From positions 310,001-374,000 of the forward strand of contig NZ_BOOO01000001.1 in NCBI RefSeq assembly GCF_016863275.1: 64,000 nucleotides of DNA, given 5' to 3'. The notes below the pieces were generated by a model. That model was not told the DNA's origin and ran no database searches. It saw only the letters and a program-made list of their open reading frames with translations. The translations under genes and the position numbers were made by a program. Within the stretch, counting starts at the first letter, position 1. The number at the start of each line of letters is the position of its first letter. The stretch comes from Planotetraspora mira (lineage in GTDB: Bacteria > Actinomycetota > Actinomycetes > Streptosporangiales > Streptosporangiaceae). Of the stretch, positions 28,083 to 37,721 are shown in pieces.

Positions 28083-29813
28083 ATGGCCGTGGACGCGGTA
28101 CAGGGCACCCTGGACGAGCTCGGCACTCCCCTGCGAGAGGTCACGTTCGTGGTCTTCGACCTGGAGACCACAGGCGGATCGGCCGCCGAGCACGCGATCA
28201 CCGAGATCGGCGCGGTCAAGGTGCGCGGCGGCGAGGTGGTGGGCGAGTTCGCGACCCTCGTCGACCCGGGCGGCCCGATCCCCCCGTTCATCTCCGTGCT
28301 CACGGGCATCACCGACGCGATGGTGCTGGCCGCCCCGCCGTTCTCCCAGGTCCTGCCGAGCTTTCTGGAGTTCGTCAAAGGGGCGGCGCTGGTCGCCCAC
28401 AACGCGCCCTTCGACATGTCGTTCATCCGGGCCGCCTGCGCGGCCAACGGATACCCGCCGCCGGCCAACCCGATCGTCGACACCGCCGACCTCGCGCGGC
28501 GCGTGCTGACCCGCGACGAGACGCCCAACTGCAAGCTGGGCACGCTGGCCCGGCTGTTCCGCAGCACCACCGAGCCGTGTCACCGGGCGCTCGCCGACGC
28601 CAAGGCCACCGTCGACGTCCTGCACGGGCTCATCGCCCGGGTCGGCTCGCTCGGCGTCCACACGCTGGAGGAGCTGCGGAGCTTCGCCAGGACCCCCACG
28701 CCCGAGCAACAACGCAAGCGCCACCTCGCCGAGGGGGTTCCCAGCGCCCCGGGCGTGTACGTCTTCGAGGACACGAGGGGCGAGGCCCTCTACATCGGCA
28801 AGAGCTCCAACCTGCGCAACCGCGTCCGCAGCTACTTCACGGCGAGCGAGACGCGTTCCCGGATCCGCGAGATGGTCGGCATCGCCGAGCGGGTCAGGAC
28901 GATCGTGTGCGCCACGGGGCTGGAGGCCGAGATCCGCGAGCTCAGGATGATCGGCTCCACCAAGCCCCGCTACAACAAGAGATCCCGCTTCCCCGAGCGC
29001 GCGGTGTGGCTCAAGCTCACCAACGAGCCGTTCCCCCGGCTCAGCATCGTGCGGGAGGTGAAGGACGACGGCGCCACCTATCTCGGGCCGTTCGGGAGCA
29101 GCCGCGCCGCCGACGACGCCAGAACGGCCATGCACGAGGCCCTGCCGCTGCGCCAGTGCACCGAGCGGCTCTCCTCCCGGACCCGGCGGAGCGCCTGCAC
29201 GCTCGCCGAGCTCGGCCGGTGCGGAGCCCCGTGCGAGGGCCGCGAGAGCGAGGACGCCTACGCGCGGCACGTCCGCGGCGCCAAGAGGGCCATGGAGCAC
29301 GACTCGGAGGCGGTCTTCTCCGCGCTGGAGGCCCGCATGCGGCGGCTGTCCACCGAGCAGCGATACGAGGAGGCCGCCGTCGACCGGGACCGGCTCGCGG
29401 TCTACATCAGGACGGCGGCCCGCATGCAGCGGCTGAGGTCGCTCACGGCCATCTCCCAGATGGTGGCGGCGAGCCCGGCCTTCGACGGCGGCTGGGACAT
29501 CCACGTGGTCCGGTACGGCAGGCTCGCCGCCGCCGGGGTGATGCCACGGGGCGCGCATCCCACGCCCTATGTGGACGCGCTGGTGGCCACCGCGGAGACG
29601 GTCACGCCCGGGCCGGGGCCCACCCCCGCCGCCAGCGCGGAGGAGACCGAGTGCGTCCTGCGCTGGCTGGACTCCCCCGGAGTCCGGCTGGTCCAGGTCG
29701 ACGGCACCTGGAGCGTCCCCGCGTACGGCGCGGGCCGGCTCAGGGACCGGATCGAGCGCGCCTACCAGGGACTGCATCCACACCAGCCACGTGAGGGCAG
29801 GCCGCTGCGATGA
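28083..29813 (+). CDS. DEDD-family exonuclease fused to a GIY-YIG/UvrC-like nuclease
   Basis: A 576-residue DNA repair protein. Residues about 15-185 form a DnaQ-type 3'-5' exonuclease: VVFDLETTGG, then HNAPFDMSFI and HRALADAKATVDV carry the DEDD acidic residues and the final His. Residues about 215-300 form a GIY-YIG domain (PGVYVFEDTRGEALYIGKSSNLRNRVRSYF) as in UvrC, followed by a UvrC-like region with a cysteine cluster (CTLAELGRCGAPC) and a UVR-like helix. Related single-domain Cho proteins cut 3' of DNA lesions. The ATG at 28083 gives the usual start; a GTG at 28044 is in frame. Confidence 0.88.
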   Translation: MAVDAVQGTLDELGTPLREVTFVVFDLETTGGSAAEHAITEIGAVKVRGGEVVGEFATLVDPGGPIPPFISVLTGITDAMVLAAPPFSQVLPSFLEFVKGAALVAHNAPFDMSFIRAACAANGYPPPANPIVDTADLARRVLTRDETPNCKLGTLARLFRSTTEPCHRALADAKATVDVLHGLIARVGSLGVHTLEELRSFARTPTPEQQRKRHLAEGVPSAPGVYVFEDTRGEALYIGKSSNLRNRVRSYFTASETRSRIREMVGIAERVRTIVCATGLEAEIRELRMIGSTKPRYNKRSRFPERAVWLKLTNEPFPRLSIVREVKDDGATYLGPFGSSRAADDARTAMHEALPLRQCTERLSSRTRRSACTLAELGRCGAPCEGRESEDAYARHVRGAKRAMEHDSEAVFSALEARMRRLSTEQRYEEAAVDRDRLAVYIRTAARMQRLRSLTAISQMVAASPAFDGGWDIHVVRYGRLAAAGVMPRGAHPTPYVDALVATAETVTPGPGPTPAASAEETECVLRWLDSPGVRLVQVDGTWSVPAYGAGRLRDRIERAYQGLHPHQPREGRPLR

Positions 29814-29864
29814 CGCTAGGGTCGGGGGCATAGCCGTACTCGCCACAAAGCAGGAGAGACCCGA

Positions 29865-30152
29865 ATGGTCACCGCGATCGTGCACATCAAGGCCGATGTC
29901 CACCGGATCCCCGAGGTCGCCCAGACCATCGCCGAGATCGAGGGTGTCAGCGAGGTCTACTCGATCACCGGCGAGTTCGACCTGCTGGCCATGGTCCGGG
30001 TCGAGCGGTACGAGGAGATCGCCGAAGTGATCCCCGGCCGGGTCAACAAGGTGCCCGGCGTGACGCACACCGAGACGCACATCGCCTTCCGGACGTACTC
30101 CCGTCACGACCTGGAGGCCGCCTTCGCCATCGGCCTAGGCGAATCCGACTGA
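29865..30152 (+). CDS. Stand-alone Lrp/AsnC ligand-binding (RAM) domain protein
   Basis: The 95-residue product is just the RAM domain of Lrp/AsnC regulators (VTAIVHIKADVHRIPEVAQTIAEI, GVSEVYSITGEFDLLAMVR), lacking the helix-turn-helix. Such proteins form rings, bind amino acids and may modify full-length partners. An AGGAGAG ribosome site precedes the ATG, and a TAGGGT at 29817-29822 may be its -10. It is followed by the second 53-bp repeat array. Confidence 0.9.
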   Translation: MVTAIVHIKADVHRIPEVAQTIAEIEGVSEVYSITGEFDLLAMVRVERYEEIAEVIPGRVNKVPGVTHTETHIAFRTYSRHDLEAAFAIGLGESD

Positions 30153-30176
30153 TCTCCCCCCAAAAAACCCTCCAGC

Positions 30177-30400
30177 GTGATCATGCACAGATTCGGCGGC
30201 AGCCCCGCCGACCTGCGCCTCCCCATGTCGTGATCATGCACAGGTTCGGCGGCAGCCCCGCCGACCTGCGCCTTCTCACGGCGTGATCATGCACAGATTC
30301 GGCCGTAAGCCCTCCGGCCTGCGCGGACATCGTTCGTGATCATGCACAGGTTCAGCCAAAGGCCTCCCGGCCTGCGTGAACGCCTTTCGTGATCATGCAC
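30177..30400 (+). repeat. 53-bp periodic repeat array 2 (5 cores)
   Basis: GTGATCATGCAC starts at 30177, 30230, 30283, 30336 and 30389, spaced 53 bp each time. In the first four units the core is followed by AGATTCG- or AGGTTCA-like sequence and a short inverted repeat (for example TCGGCGG/CCGCCGA in units 1 and 2, GGCCG/CGGCC in unit 3), then CTGCG. The fifth is cut off after the core. The array begins 24 bp after the RAM gene stop and lies between it and the convergent trpD. From 30401 to the trpD stop no feature is seen. Confidence 0.93.
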
Positions 30401-30511
30401 GTCCAGATCACACGAAGGCGGCGAGCCGGACGGCGCAGCCCCGGCCGCAGCCCGGACGACCCGGAATACGGCCCACGGGGAGGGATCAGGGACCCTGGAA
30501 CCTCAGACGAT

Positions 30512-31555
30512 CTAGCGGGCCAGGGACCGGCTGACCTCGACCCACCGGTCGAGCGTCGTCGCGGCCCGGCCGGAGTCGACCGCGTCGGCGGCGCGCGCGA
30601 AGGCGGCGCTGAGAGCGGGCGCCAGGTCGCCGTCCGGTTGGTCCAGCGCGACCAGCGCGGCCGCGGCGTTCAGGAGCACCGCGTCACGCACGGGCCCGGT
30701 CTTCCCATTTACCAGGTCACGTACGGCCGCCGCGTTGAACTCCACGTCACCGCCCCGGAGATCTCCCGGCTGCGAGCGCGGGACGCCGATCTCGGCGGGG
30801 TCGAACAGGGTCTGGGTGGCGGTGCCGTCCCTGACCACGAAGACGGTGGACGGCGCCGCGGTCGACAACTCGTCGAGGCCGTCCTCCCCGCGGAACACCA
30901 GAGCGGAGACCCCGCGCTCGGCGAACACACCGGCGATCACCGGCAGCATCCGCGCGTCGTAGACGCCGATCGCCTGGGCCGACGGCCTGGCCGGGTTGGT
31001 CAGCGGCCCGAGGAAGTTGAAGATCGTCGGGACGCCGAGCTCCTTGCGGGCCGGGCCGGCGAACCGCAGGGCGGGGTGGTAGACCGGCGCGAAGCAGAAC
31101 GCGATGCCTGCCTCCACGGCGACCCGTGCCGTCACCTCCGGGGGCAGATCGAGGATGATCCCCAGATGCTCCAGCACGTCGGCCGCGCCGCACAGGGACG
31201 AGGCGGCCCGGTTTCCGTGCTTGACCACACGAGCCCCGGCGGCCGCCGCGACGATCGCCGCCATGGTGGACACGTTGACGGTGTGCGCCCGGTCACCGCC
31301 CGTGCCGACGACGTCGACGACCGGCCCCTCCACCGTGAGCGGGGTGGCCCGGTCGAGCATCGTCCGCGCCAGGCCGGTCACCTCGGCCACCGTCTCGCCC
31401 TTGGCACGCAGCGCGACCACGAAGGCGGCGATCTGCACCGAGGTCGCCTTCCCCGAAAAGATCTCCCCCATGGCCCACGACGTCTCGTCCGACGTCAGGT
31501 TCTCGCCGGAGAGCAGGGCGGTCAACAACGAGGGCCAAGTGGTGCGCGTGTCCAT
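30512..31555 (-). CDS. trpD: Anthranilate phosphoribosyltransferase
   Basis: Transfers phosphoribosyl from PRPP to anthranilate in tryptophan synthesis. The 347-residue protein has the PRPP motif [19 protein letters not shown], the anthranilate-site [21 protein letters not shown] and the loop [21 protein letters not shown]. Length and motifs are standard. It is isolated from other trp genes, in the position seen in actinobacteria beside the ctaE-qcrCAB locus. A small receiver-like gene lies just upstream on the same strand. Confidence 0.95.
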   Translation of the reverse strand: MDTRTTWPSLLTALLSGENLTSDETSWAMGEIFSGKATSVQIAAFVVALRAKGETVAEVTGLARTMLDRATPLTVEGPVVDVVGTGGDRAHTVNVSTMAAIVAAAAGARVVKHGNRAASSLCGAADVLEHLGIILDLPPEVTARVAVEAGIAFCFAPVYHPALRFAGPARKELGVPTIFNFLGPLTNPARPSAQAIGVYDARMLPVIAGVFAERGVSALVFRGEDGLDELSTAAPSTVFVVRDGTATQTLFDPAEIGVPRSQPGDLRGGDVEFNAAAVRDLVNGKTGPVRDAVLLNAAAALVALDQPDGDLAPALSAAFARAADAVDSGRAATTLDRWVEVSRSLAR

Positions 31556-31578
31556 GGCGGGCTCCGCGGGCTCAGGTG

Positions 31579-31986
31579 TCAGACGGAATGATTGGAATTG
31601 CCGGAGAGGCTGAGGCGGCTGCGCATGAGGCCGGCGACCGTCTCCGCGAGGATCACGGGATCGATCGGCTGGGCGACCACGGCGTCGGCCCGGGACCAGT
31701 TCGCGAGCCAGCGGTCGTCGCGGCGCGCGATGAGCAGCAGGATCGGCGGGCAGTTGTGGACCTCGTCCTTCGCCTGCCTGCTGACGCCCATCCCTCCGGC
31801 GGGTACGGCCTCGCCGTCGAGGATCGCCACGCCGATGTCCCCGGCGTCAAGCAACTTGATCACGGCCGGCTGCGTCGCGCACTCGACGATCTCGACCAGC
31901 GGAACGTCCGCGGCAGGACGCCGCCCGATGGCCAGTCGCACCTTCTCACGGGTGCCGGCGTCGTCGCTGTAGACGAGAACCCTCAT
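31579..31986 (-). CDS. Receiver-like domain protein without output domain
   Basis: A 135-residue protein with a CheY-like alternation of strands and helices: [33 protein letters not shown] at the expected phospho-acceptor position, then [14 protein letters not shown] and [14 protein letters not shown] in place of the conserved Lys region. The Asp in AILDGEA could be the acceptor, but the conserved Lys is replaced (QPIDP). It may be a pseudo-receiver. It diverges from ctaE, a position conserved in actinobacteria as far as I recall. Function unknown. Confidence 0.7.
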   Translation of the reverse strand: MRVLVYSDDAGTREKVRLAIGRRPAADVPLVEIVECATQPAVIKLLDAGDIGVAILDGEAVPAGGMGVSRQAKDEVHNCPPILLLIARRDDRWLANWSRADAVVAQPIDPVILAETVAGLMRSRLSLSGNSNHSV

Positions 31987-32148
31987 GTCACGCTCACTGT
32001 CGAATCGCGGGGTATGGTCATCGTGATGCTACCGGCGTGGCCGCCAGGCGCGTAGCCCCGGGGTTATTGCTGTGCAATGCCCGTTTTAGACGCCGGATGA
32101 GCCCCTAACGGGGGGTCGTGCGGCGACCCGGCCCGAAGAACCGCAATA

Positions 32149-32766
32149 ATGGCGCCCGTGGCGACAGCATCCGCAACTACTACGACGACGAGACCACACT
32201 CGTACAACCGGCCGAACCTGGTTCAGGTCGGAACGATCGTGTGGCTGTCCTCTGAGCTCATGTTCTTCGCGGCGCTGTTCGCGATGTACTTCACCATCCG
32301 GTCGGTCAGCCTCGGGGAGCACAGTCCCTGGCCTGAGGCGCACCTCAACATCCCGTTCGCGACGTTCAACACGACCGTCCTGGTCCTGTCGAGCGTGACC
32401 TGCCAGCTTGGCGTGTGGGCAGTGGAGCGGGGTGACGTCAAGAAGCTGCGTTTCTGGTACCTCATCAGCTTCCTGATGGGCGCCTTCTTCGTGGGCGGTC
32501 AGCTGTACGAGTACGCGAACCTCGCGCGGGAGCACCACACGCTTTCGCACTCGCCGTACGACTCGGTGTTCTACCTGACCACGGGTTTCCACGGCCTGCA
32601 CGTGACGGGTGGCCTGATCGCGTTCCTGTTCCTGCTGGGACGCACGTACGCCGCGAAGCGCCTGACCACTGAGCAGAAGACCGCCGCGATCGTCGTGTCC
32701 TACTACTGGCACTTCGTGGACGTGGTCTGGATCGGCCTTTTCGCGACCATCTACATCATCAAATGA
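32149..32766 (+). CDS. ctaE: Cytochrome c oxidase subunit III
   Basis: A 205-residue membrane subunit of the aa3-type oxidase, with five predicted helices. Characteristic stretches are [40 protein letters not shown] and [15 protein letters not shown], each matching conserved subunit III helices. It lacks the two extra N-terminal helices of mitochondrial forms, as usual in actinobacteria. First gene of the ctaE-qcrC-qcrA-qcrB operon, overlapping qcrC by 4 bp. A GTG at 32158 is an alternative start. Confidence 0.95.
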   Translation: MAPVATASATTTTTRPHSYNRPNLVQVGTIVWLSSELMFFAALFAMYFTIRSVSLGEHSPWPEAHLNIPFATFNTTVLVLSSVTCQLGVWAVERGDVKKLRFWYLISFLMGAFFVGGQLYEYANLAREHHTLSHSPYDSVFYLTTGFHGLHVTGGLIAFLFLLGRTYAAKRLTTEQKTAAIVVSYYWHFVDVVWIGLFATIYIIK

Positions 32767-33596
32767 TCGGAACGGGAAATTCGGTGAACTCCATCACCGC
32801 CCGACGGCGCCATCCTCTCGCACGATATGCCGTCGTGGCGCTCGCACTCGGCCTGCTCGGCGGCGGTTACGCCGTGGCCGCGCCGGGAGGCAGCAGCGCG
32901 GACGCGGCGATCGCGTCGGGCAAGGCCGACGACGTGGCGCAGGGCAAGAGCCTGTTCGTGGCCCATTGCGCCAGCTGCCACGGCATGAACGCCGAGGGCA
33001 CCGCCAAGGCTCCCACCTTGGTGGGCGTGGGCGCGGCCGCCGTGGACTTCCAGGTCAGCACCGGCCGGATGCCGGCCGCGGACGCGGGCCCCCAGGCCCC
33101 CCGCAAGCCTCTCGGCGAGTGGGTCACCCCGCAGGCCATCGACGACCTCGCGGCGTACGTCCAGTCGCTGGGCGGCGGTCCGGCCAGGCCCGCGGCGGAG
33201 CAGGTCGACCCCGCCAAGGGCGACCCCGCGAAGGGCGGTGAGCTGTTCCGGGCGAACTGCATCCAGTGTCACAACTTCGTCGGCGCGGGCGGCGCGCTGA
33301 CCTACGGCAAGTACGCTCCGCCGCTGAACCCGGCCACGCCGACGCAGATCTACGAGGCGATGGCCACGGGCCCGCAGGCGATGCCGGTCTTCAACGACTC
33401 GACGATCACTCCCGACCAGAAGCGGGACATGATCGCCTACATCACCCACGTGCGCCAGCAGGTCGACCCGGGAGGCTCCGGTCTCGGCCGGATCGGCCCC
33501 GTGACCGAAGGCCTTGTAGCGTGGATCGTTGGTCTCAGCCTTCTCATCCTGGCCGCCATCTGGATCACGGCGAAGAAGCGACGGACGCACGCATGA
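32763..33596 (+). CDS. qcrC: Di-haem cytochrome c subunit of the bcc complex
   Basis: Carries electrons from the bc1-type complex directly to the oxidase, replacing a soluble cytochrome c. The 277-residue protein has an N-terminal membrane anchor after a basic RRRHP stretch, two c-type haem motifs (CASCH and CIQCH), and a C-terminal membrane helix ending in KKRRTHA. The ATG overlaps the ctaE stop in ATGA; a GTG at 32784, closer to the family's usual start, is possible. It overlaps qcrA by 4 bp. Confidence 0.95.
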   Translation: MIGTGNSVNSITARRRHPLARYAVVALALGLLGGGYAVAAPGGSSADAAIASGKADDVAQGKSLFVAHCASCHGMNAEGTAKAPTLVGVGAAAVDFQVSTGRMPAADAGPQAPRKPLGEWVTPQAIDDLAAYVQSLGGGPARPAAEQVDPAKGDPAKGGELFRANCIQCHNFVGAGGALTYGKYAPPLNPATPTQIYEAMATGPQAMPVFNDSTITPDQKRDMIAYITHVRQQVDPGGSGLGRIGPVTEGLVAWIVGLSLLILAAIWITAKKRRTHA

Positions 33597-34672
33597 CAGA
33601 CAACATCAACGAGCAGCCTGAGGGTCGCGCGCCGGCGCGCGTCATCGGCACCCCGCCCTCCAACGGCCCCATCCTCGGGGACGAGATCGTCCACGAGGCG
33701 AAGGGCGTGCCCGGCGTCATTCCCGCCGATCCGGCCGTCGCCAAGCGGGCGGAGCGGATCGTCGCACTGCTGTTCACGATCACCTTCCTGGCGGGCGTGG
33801 CGTTCATCGCGTCCTACGTGATCTTCCAGGTCGGCACGATCGACAGGACGGCCGCCTCCAACTACGCGCTGGGCAGCTCGCTCAGCATCGCGCTGCTCTC
33901 GCTGGCGGCCGGCATCGTGGTGTGGGTCCGCCAGATCATGCCGAAGTACAACCTCGTGCAGGAGCGCCACCCGATGGCCTCCGACGCCGACACCAAGGAG
34001 TACGTCGAGGAGACGTTCCTCCAGGGTGCGAACGAGAGCGGCTTCGTCAAGCACAAGATGCTGCGCAGGACGCTGCTGCTGGCCGCGGCGCCGCTGGGCC
34101 TGGCCCCGCTGGTGCTGCTCAAGGACATGGGCCCGCTGCCCGGCACCGCGCTGCGGCACACGGTGTGGGGCACCCCGACCAAGGACGGCAAGCCCCGCCG
34201 CCTCGTGGTCGAGGGCACGGGCCAGCCGATCCGCGCGGCCGACTTCAACTCTCCCGGCGGCATCCTCTCGGTGATCCCCGAGGGCTACGAGGAGGATCTG
34301 AACGCGCTGGCCAAGGCCACGCTGATCCTGCTCAAGTTCCGCCCGGACGAGATCAAGTCCGGCACCAACCTGAACTGGACGCACGACGGCATCGTCGCGT
34401 ACTCCAAGATCTGCACCCACGTGGGCTGCCCCGCCGCCCTCTACGAGCAGACGACGCACCACATCCTCTGCCCGTGCCACCAGTCGACTTTCGACGCGGC
34501 CGACGGCGCGAAGGTCATCTTCGGTCCCGCGGCCAGGCCGCTGCCTCAGCTGCCCATCGCGATCGACAGCGAGGGCTACCTCGTCGCCAAGTCCGACTTC
34601 AACGTCCCCGTCGGCCCCAGCTTCTGGGAGCGCGGCGACGCCGAGGCGGAAGCAAGGGAGCAGAAGGCGTGA
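33593..34672 (+). CDS. qcrA: Rieske iron-sulfur subunit of the bcc complex
   Basis: A 359-residue Rieske protein with three predicted N-terminal membrane helices, the actinobacterial form, rather than the single helix of mitochondria. The 2Fe-2S ligands are in CTHVGCP and CPCHQS, with the stabilising cysteines present. It accepts electrons from menaquinol at the Qp site and passes them to QcrC. ATG overlaps qcrC by 4 bp; the stop and qcrB start share an A (TGATG). Confidence 0.96.
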   Translation: MTDNINEQPEGRAPARVIGTPPSNGPILGDEIVHEAKGVPGVIPADPAVAKRAERIVALLFTITFLAGVAFIASYVIFQVGTIDRTAASNYALGSSLSIALLSLAAGIVVWVRQIMPKYNLVQERHPMASDADTKEYVEETFLQGANESGFVKHKMLRRTLLLAAAPLGLAPLVLLKDMGPLPGTALRHTVWGTPTKDGKPRRLVVEGTGQPIRAADFNSPGGILSVIPEGYEEDLNALAKATLILLKFRPDEIKSGTNLNWTHDGIVAYSKICTHVGCPAALYEQTTHHILCPCHQSTFDAADGAKVIFGPAARPLPQLPIAIDSEGYLVAKSDFNVPVGPSFWERGDAEAEAREQKA

Positions 34673-36303
34673 TGGACACTACTCCCAAGGCCATCGCAGG
34701 AGTCTCCACCTTCCTCGACGACCGCATCGGTGCCGGCAGCTTCCTCAAGCGCAACATGAGGAAGATCTTCCCCGACCACTGGTCGTTCCTGCTGGGCGAG
34801 ATCGCGCTGTACTCGTTCATCATCCTGCTGCTGACCGGCACGTTCCTGACGTTCTGGTTCAAGCCGAGCATGGGCGAAGTCGTGTACTCCGGCTCCTACC
34901 AGCCTCTGGTGGGCGTGAAGATGTCCGAGGCCTACGCCTCGGCGCTGAACATCAGCTTCGACGTCCGCGGCGGTCTGCTGATCCGGCAGATCCACCACTG
35001 GGCGGCGCTGCTGTTCATCGCGGGCATGATGGTCCACATGCTGCGGGTGTTCTTCACCGGCGCGTACCGCAAGCCGCGTGAGCTGAACTGGCTCATCGGC
35101 GTCGGACTGCTCTCGCTCGCTCTGCTGGAGGGCCTGACCGGCTACTCCCTCCCCGACGACCTGCTCTCCGGCGCCGGTCTGCGGATCACCGAGGGTGTCA
35201 TGCTGGGCATCCCCGTGGTGGGCACCTATCTCACGTTCCTGCTGTTCGGGGGCGAGTACCCCGGGCACGATGTGATCTCGCGGTTCTTCACGATTCACAT
35301 CCTGCTGATCCCGGGCATCCTGCTGGCGCTGATCTCGGCTCACATGGTCCTCATGTGGGTCCAGAAGCACACGCAGATGCCGGGCACCGGCCGGACCAAC
35401 AAGAACGTGGTGGGCGCACCGTTCTACCCGACCTTCATGGCCAAGGCGGGCGCGTTCACCCTGTTCACCTTCGGCGTCATCGCCCTGCTGGGGACCTTCG
35501 CCCAGATCAACCCGATCTGGCTGTTCGGCCCCTACACGCCGGCGGACATCTCGGCAGGCAGCCAGCCCGACTTCTACATGGGATTCCTGGAGGGCTCACT
35601 GCGCCTGATGCCCTCCTGGGAGATCAACTTCCTGGATCACACGGTGTCGCTGAGCGTGCTGATCCCTGCACTGGTGCCGCTGGGCGTCGTCATGACCGGT
35701 CTGGCGTTGTATCCGTTCATCGAGCAGTGGGTCACGGGCGACCGGCGGGAGCACCACACCGCCGACCGTCCCCGCAACAACCCTCACCGCACCGCGATCG
35801 GCTTCACCGGGATCGCGTTCTACGGCGTGTTGTGGCTGCTCGGAGCGAACGACGAGATCTCTGCCAACTTCCACATCAGCCTGTACGAGACGACGATCTT
35901 CGGGCGCTTCGCGATCTTCCTGGTCCCGGCGCTCGCCTACTTCGTCGCGTACCGGATCTGCATCGGCCTCCAGCGCAAGGACGCCGAGGTGCTGTCCCAC
36001 GGCGTGGAGTCGGGCGTCATCAAGCGCCTGCCGAACGGTGAGTACATCGAGGTCCACACCCCGGCGGCGCAGGACATCGCCGACCACATCCGGGGCAAGG
36101 AAGAGATCCCGATCATCGAGAGCGGCGTGGACGGCGACGGCATCCCGCCGAAGGGAGCCCGCACCGCCCTCGGGCGTCTGCGCGCGAAGGCCAGCGAGGC
36201 CTACGGCACGGACCACATCCCGCTCGACGAGGGACACGGCCACGACGAGCACGCGGCCATCGGCGCCGGGGACCACTCCGACGGTCACCGCGACGGGCAC
36301 TGA
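34672..36303 (+). CDS. qcrB: Cytochrome b subunit of the bcc complex
   Basis: A 543-residue cytochrome b with paired haem ligands in RQIHHWAALLFIAGMMVHM and RFFTIHILLIPGILLALISAHMVLMW. The Qp-site sequence is PDFYMGFLEG in place of the classical PEWY, as in actinobacteria. The C-terminal 130 residues are a hydrophilic extension ending in a His/Asp/Gly-rich tail. This is the menaquinol-oxidising subunit and the target of drugs such as telacebec in mycobacteria. Last gene of its operon, followed by a strong terminator. Confidence 0.96.
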   Translation: MDTTPKAIAGVSTFLDDRIGAGSFLKRNMRKIFPDHWSFLLGEIALYSFIILLLTGTFLTFWFKPSMGEVVYSGSYQPLVGVKMSEAYASALNISFDVRGGLLIRQIHHWAALLFIAGMMVHMLRVFFTGAYRKPRELNWLIGVGLLSLALLEGLTGYSLPDDLLSGAGLRITEGVMLGIPVVGTYLTFLLFGGEYPGHDVISRFFTIHILLIPGILLALISAHMVLMWVQKHTQMPGTGRTNKNVVGAPFYPTFMAKAGAFTLFTFGVIALLGTFAQINPIWLFGPYTPADISAGSQPDFYMGFLEGSLRLMPSWEINFLDHTVSLSVLIPALVPLGVVMTGLALYPFIEQWVTGDRREHHTADRPRNNPHRTAIGFTGIAFYGVLWLLGANDEISANFHISLYETTIFGRFAIFLVPALAYFVAYRICIGLQRKDAEVLSHGVESGVIKRLPNGEYIEVHTPAAQDIADHIRGKEEIPIIESGVDGDGIPPKGARTALGRLRAKASEAYGTDHIPLDEGHGHDEHAAIGAGDHSDGHRDGH

Positions 36304-36332
36304 GAACAGAGGCGGTCGGCACGATCGCCGGC

Positions 36333-36379
36333 ACGTGAAACGGCCCGGGTGGGGATTCCCCACCCGGGCCGTTTCACGT
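36333..36379. terminator. Very long bidirectional terminator between qcrB and the transpeptidase gene
   Basis: A perfect 22-bp stem (36333-36354 with 36358-36379) has a 3-nt loop. It sits between the qcrB stop and the convergent L,D-transpeptidase stop. The arms start ACGTGAAACGGCCCGGGT, so A-rich and T-rich ends flank the GC centre and it should stop transcription from both sides. Confidence 0.9.
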
Positions 36380-36393
36380 TTCCGGAGGCCGCC

Positions 36394-37569
36394 CTACGAA
36401 CTCAGCGGGCTCGTCATGTCGGCCCGCAGGCGGCTCCACTTGAGCCAGTCGCCCCAGGACTCCTGCCAGTGGCCCCAGCCGTTGGTCGCCTCGAGCTTCC
36501 GCGGCGTGCCCTCGACCACGACGGGATCCCCGATCAGGGTGTTCTTGATGAACCACTTCGCGTTCTCCGGGCTGACGTTGATGCAGCCGTGGCTGACGTT
36601 GGAGTTGCCCTGGTCCCCCACCGACCACGGAGCCGAGTGGACGTACTCGCCGCTGTTGGAGATCCGGACGGTGTCGTAGACGGTCGTCTGGTAGTAGCCG
36701 GCCTGGCCGGGACCGGCGTCCGGCGAGGTCATCACGGTGACGTCCTCGCGGGACATCGCCAGGTGGATGCCGCTGGTCGTGTAGTGCCTCATGGCGCCGC
36801 CCATGCCCGCGCTGATGGGGAAGTTCTTGATCTGCTTCCCGTCGCGGTCGATCTTCATGTGGTGCGTCTGGGTGTTGGCGACGCTGATCTGGGACCTGCC
36901 GATGGTGAAGTCCCTGGAGTAGTCCTGCTTGCCGTACATCCCGTCGGCCCCGCGCACGCCCTGGAGGCGGGCGACGAACCGCACCTTGGTGTGGGCCGGC
37001 CAGTATTGCTTGGGCCGGAAGACGACGTTCTTGTTGTCGAACCAGTGCCAGGCCCCCTCGACGGGGTTGGACGCCTGCACGAAGAGGTTGCGCTCGATCG
37101 ACACCCGGTCGGTGATCGGCTTGTCGAAGGTGAGCATGATCGGCATGCCGACGCCGACGGTGAGTCCCGTGTCGCTCTTGCTCGGGAGCAGCGTCTGGAT
37201 CCCGAAGGTCGTGGCCGCCTTGGCCGTGGAGAACGAGCTGGTCCGCTCGACGGTCCCGCCGCCGGGATCCGCGGCCACCGCGGTGACGCTGTAGGAGAGC
37301 CCAGGAGACATCGGGCGCTCGCTGCGCCACTGAGTCCTGTCGGCGCTGTACACGCCCGCCACAGGCTGCCCTCCGGCCCGTACGGTGACGTTCTTCAACG
37401 ATCCGGCGGTGGTGCCCACCATGATGGGCAGTTCCGGAGCCAGTCCCTGCATCCCGTTGAGCGGGGTGATGCTGATCGCCGTCTTCGGTGCGGACGACGC
37501 ACCATCCTGAACCGCGGCGGAACAGCCGGTCGCCATCAGTAGGGCCAGCGCCCCTGCACCAGCGCGCAC
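36394..37569 (-). CDS. L,D-transpeptidase lipoprotein with Ig-like domains
   Basis: Makes 3-3 cross-links in peptidoglycan. The 391-residue protein has a lipoprotein signal (lipobox ATGC, Cys16), two Ig-like beta domains (about residues 30-220), the YkuD catalytic domain with SHGCINVSP near residue 330, and a C-terminal Trp-rich tail (WGHWQESWGDWLKW). This layout matches LdtMt2-type enzymes, the main targets of carbapenems in mycobacteria. It sits between qcrB and ctaF as an apparently unrelated gene within the respiratory locus. Confidence 0.94.
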   Translation of the reverse strand: MRAGAGALALLMATGCSAAVQDGASSAPKTAISITPLNGMQGLAPELPIMVGTTAGSLKNVTVRAGGQPVAGVYSADRTQWRSERPMSPGLSYSVTAVAADPGGGTVERTSSFSTAKAATTFGIQTLLPSKSDTGLTVGVGMPIMLTFDKPITDRVSIERNLFVQASNPVEGAWHWFDNKNVVFRPKQYWPAHTKVRFVARLQGVRGADGMYGKQDYSRDFTIGRSQISVANTQTHHMKIDRDGKQIKNFPISAGMGGAMRHYTTSGIHLAMSREDVTVMTSPDAGPGQAGYYQTTVYDTVRISNSGEYVHSAPWSVGDQGNSNVSHGCINVSPENAKWFIKNTLIGDPVVVEGTPRKLEATNGWGHWQESWGDWLKWSRLRADMTSPLSS

Positions 37570-37654
37570 GTCGATCTCCCCCCGGCCGTGATCAGTTTCC
37601 CGGGGGTTATTCCCTGAGCAGGTTCAGGACGTGCACCGGGCAGTCCTGATTCCC

Positions 37655-37706
37655 GGCAAAAAAGACGTCGCGGCCGGTCGACGCGATGGTCGACCGGCCG
37701 CGACGT
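37655..37706 (-). terminator. Rho-independent terminator of the ctaC-ctaD-ctaF operon
   Basis: An 18-bp perfect stem (37665-37682 with 37689-37706) begins 15 bp after the ctaF stop. On the minus strand it is followed by a run of six T (CTTTTTTGCC), giving a classical intrinsic terminator, uncommon in such GC-rich DNA. Confidence 0.93.
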
Positions 37707-37721
37707 GTGGCCTCACCCGGG

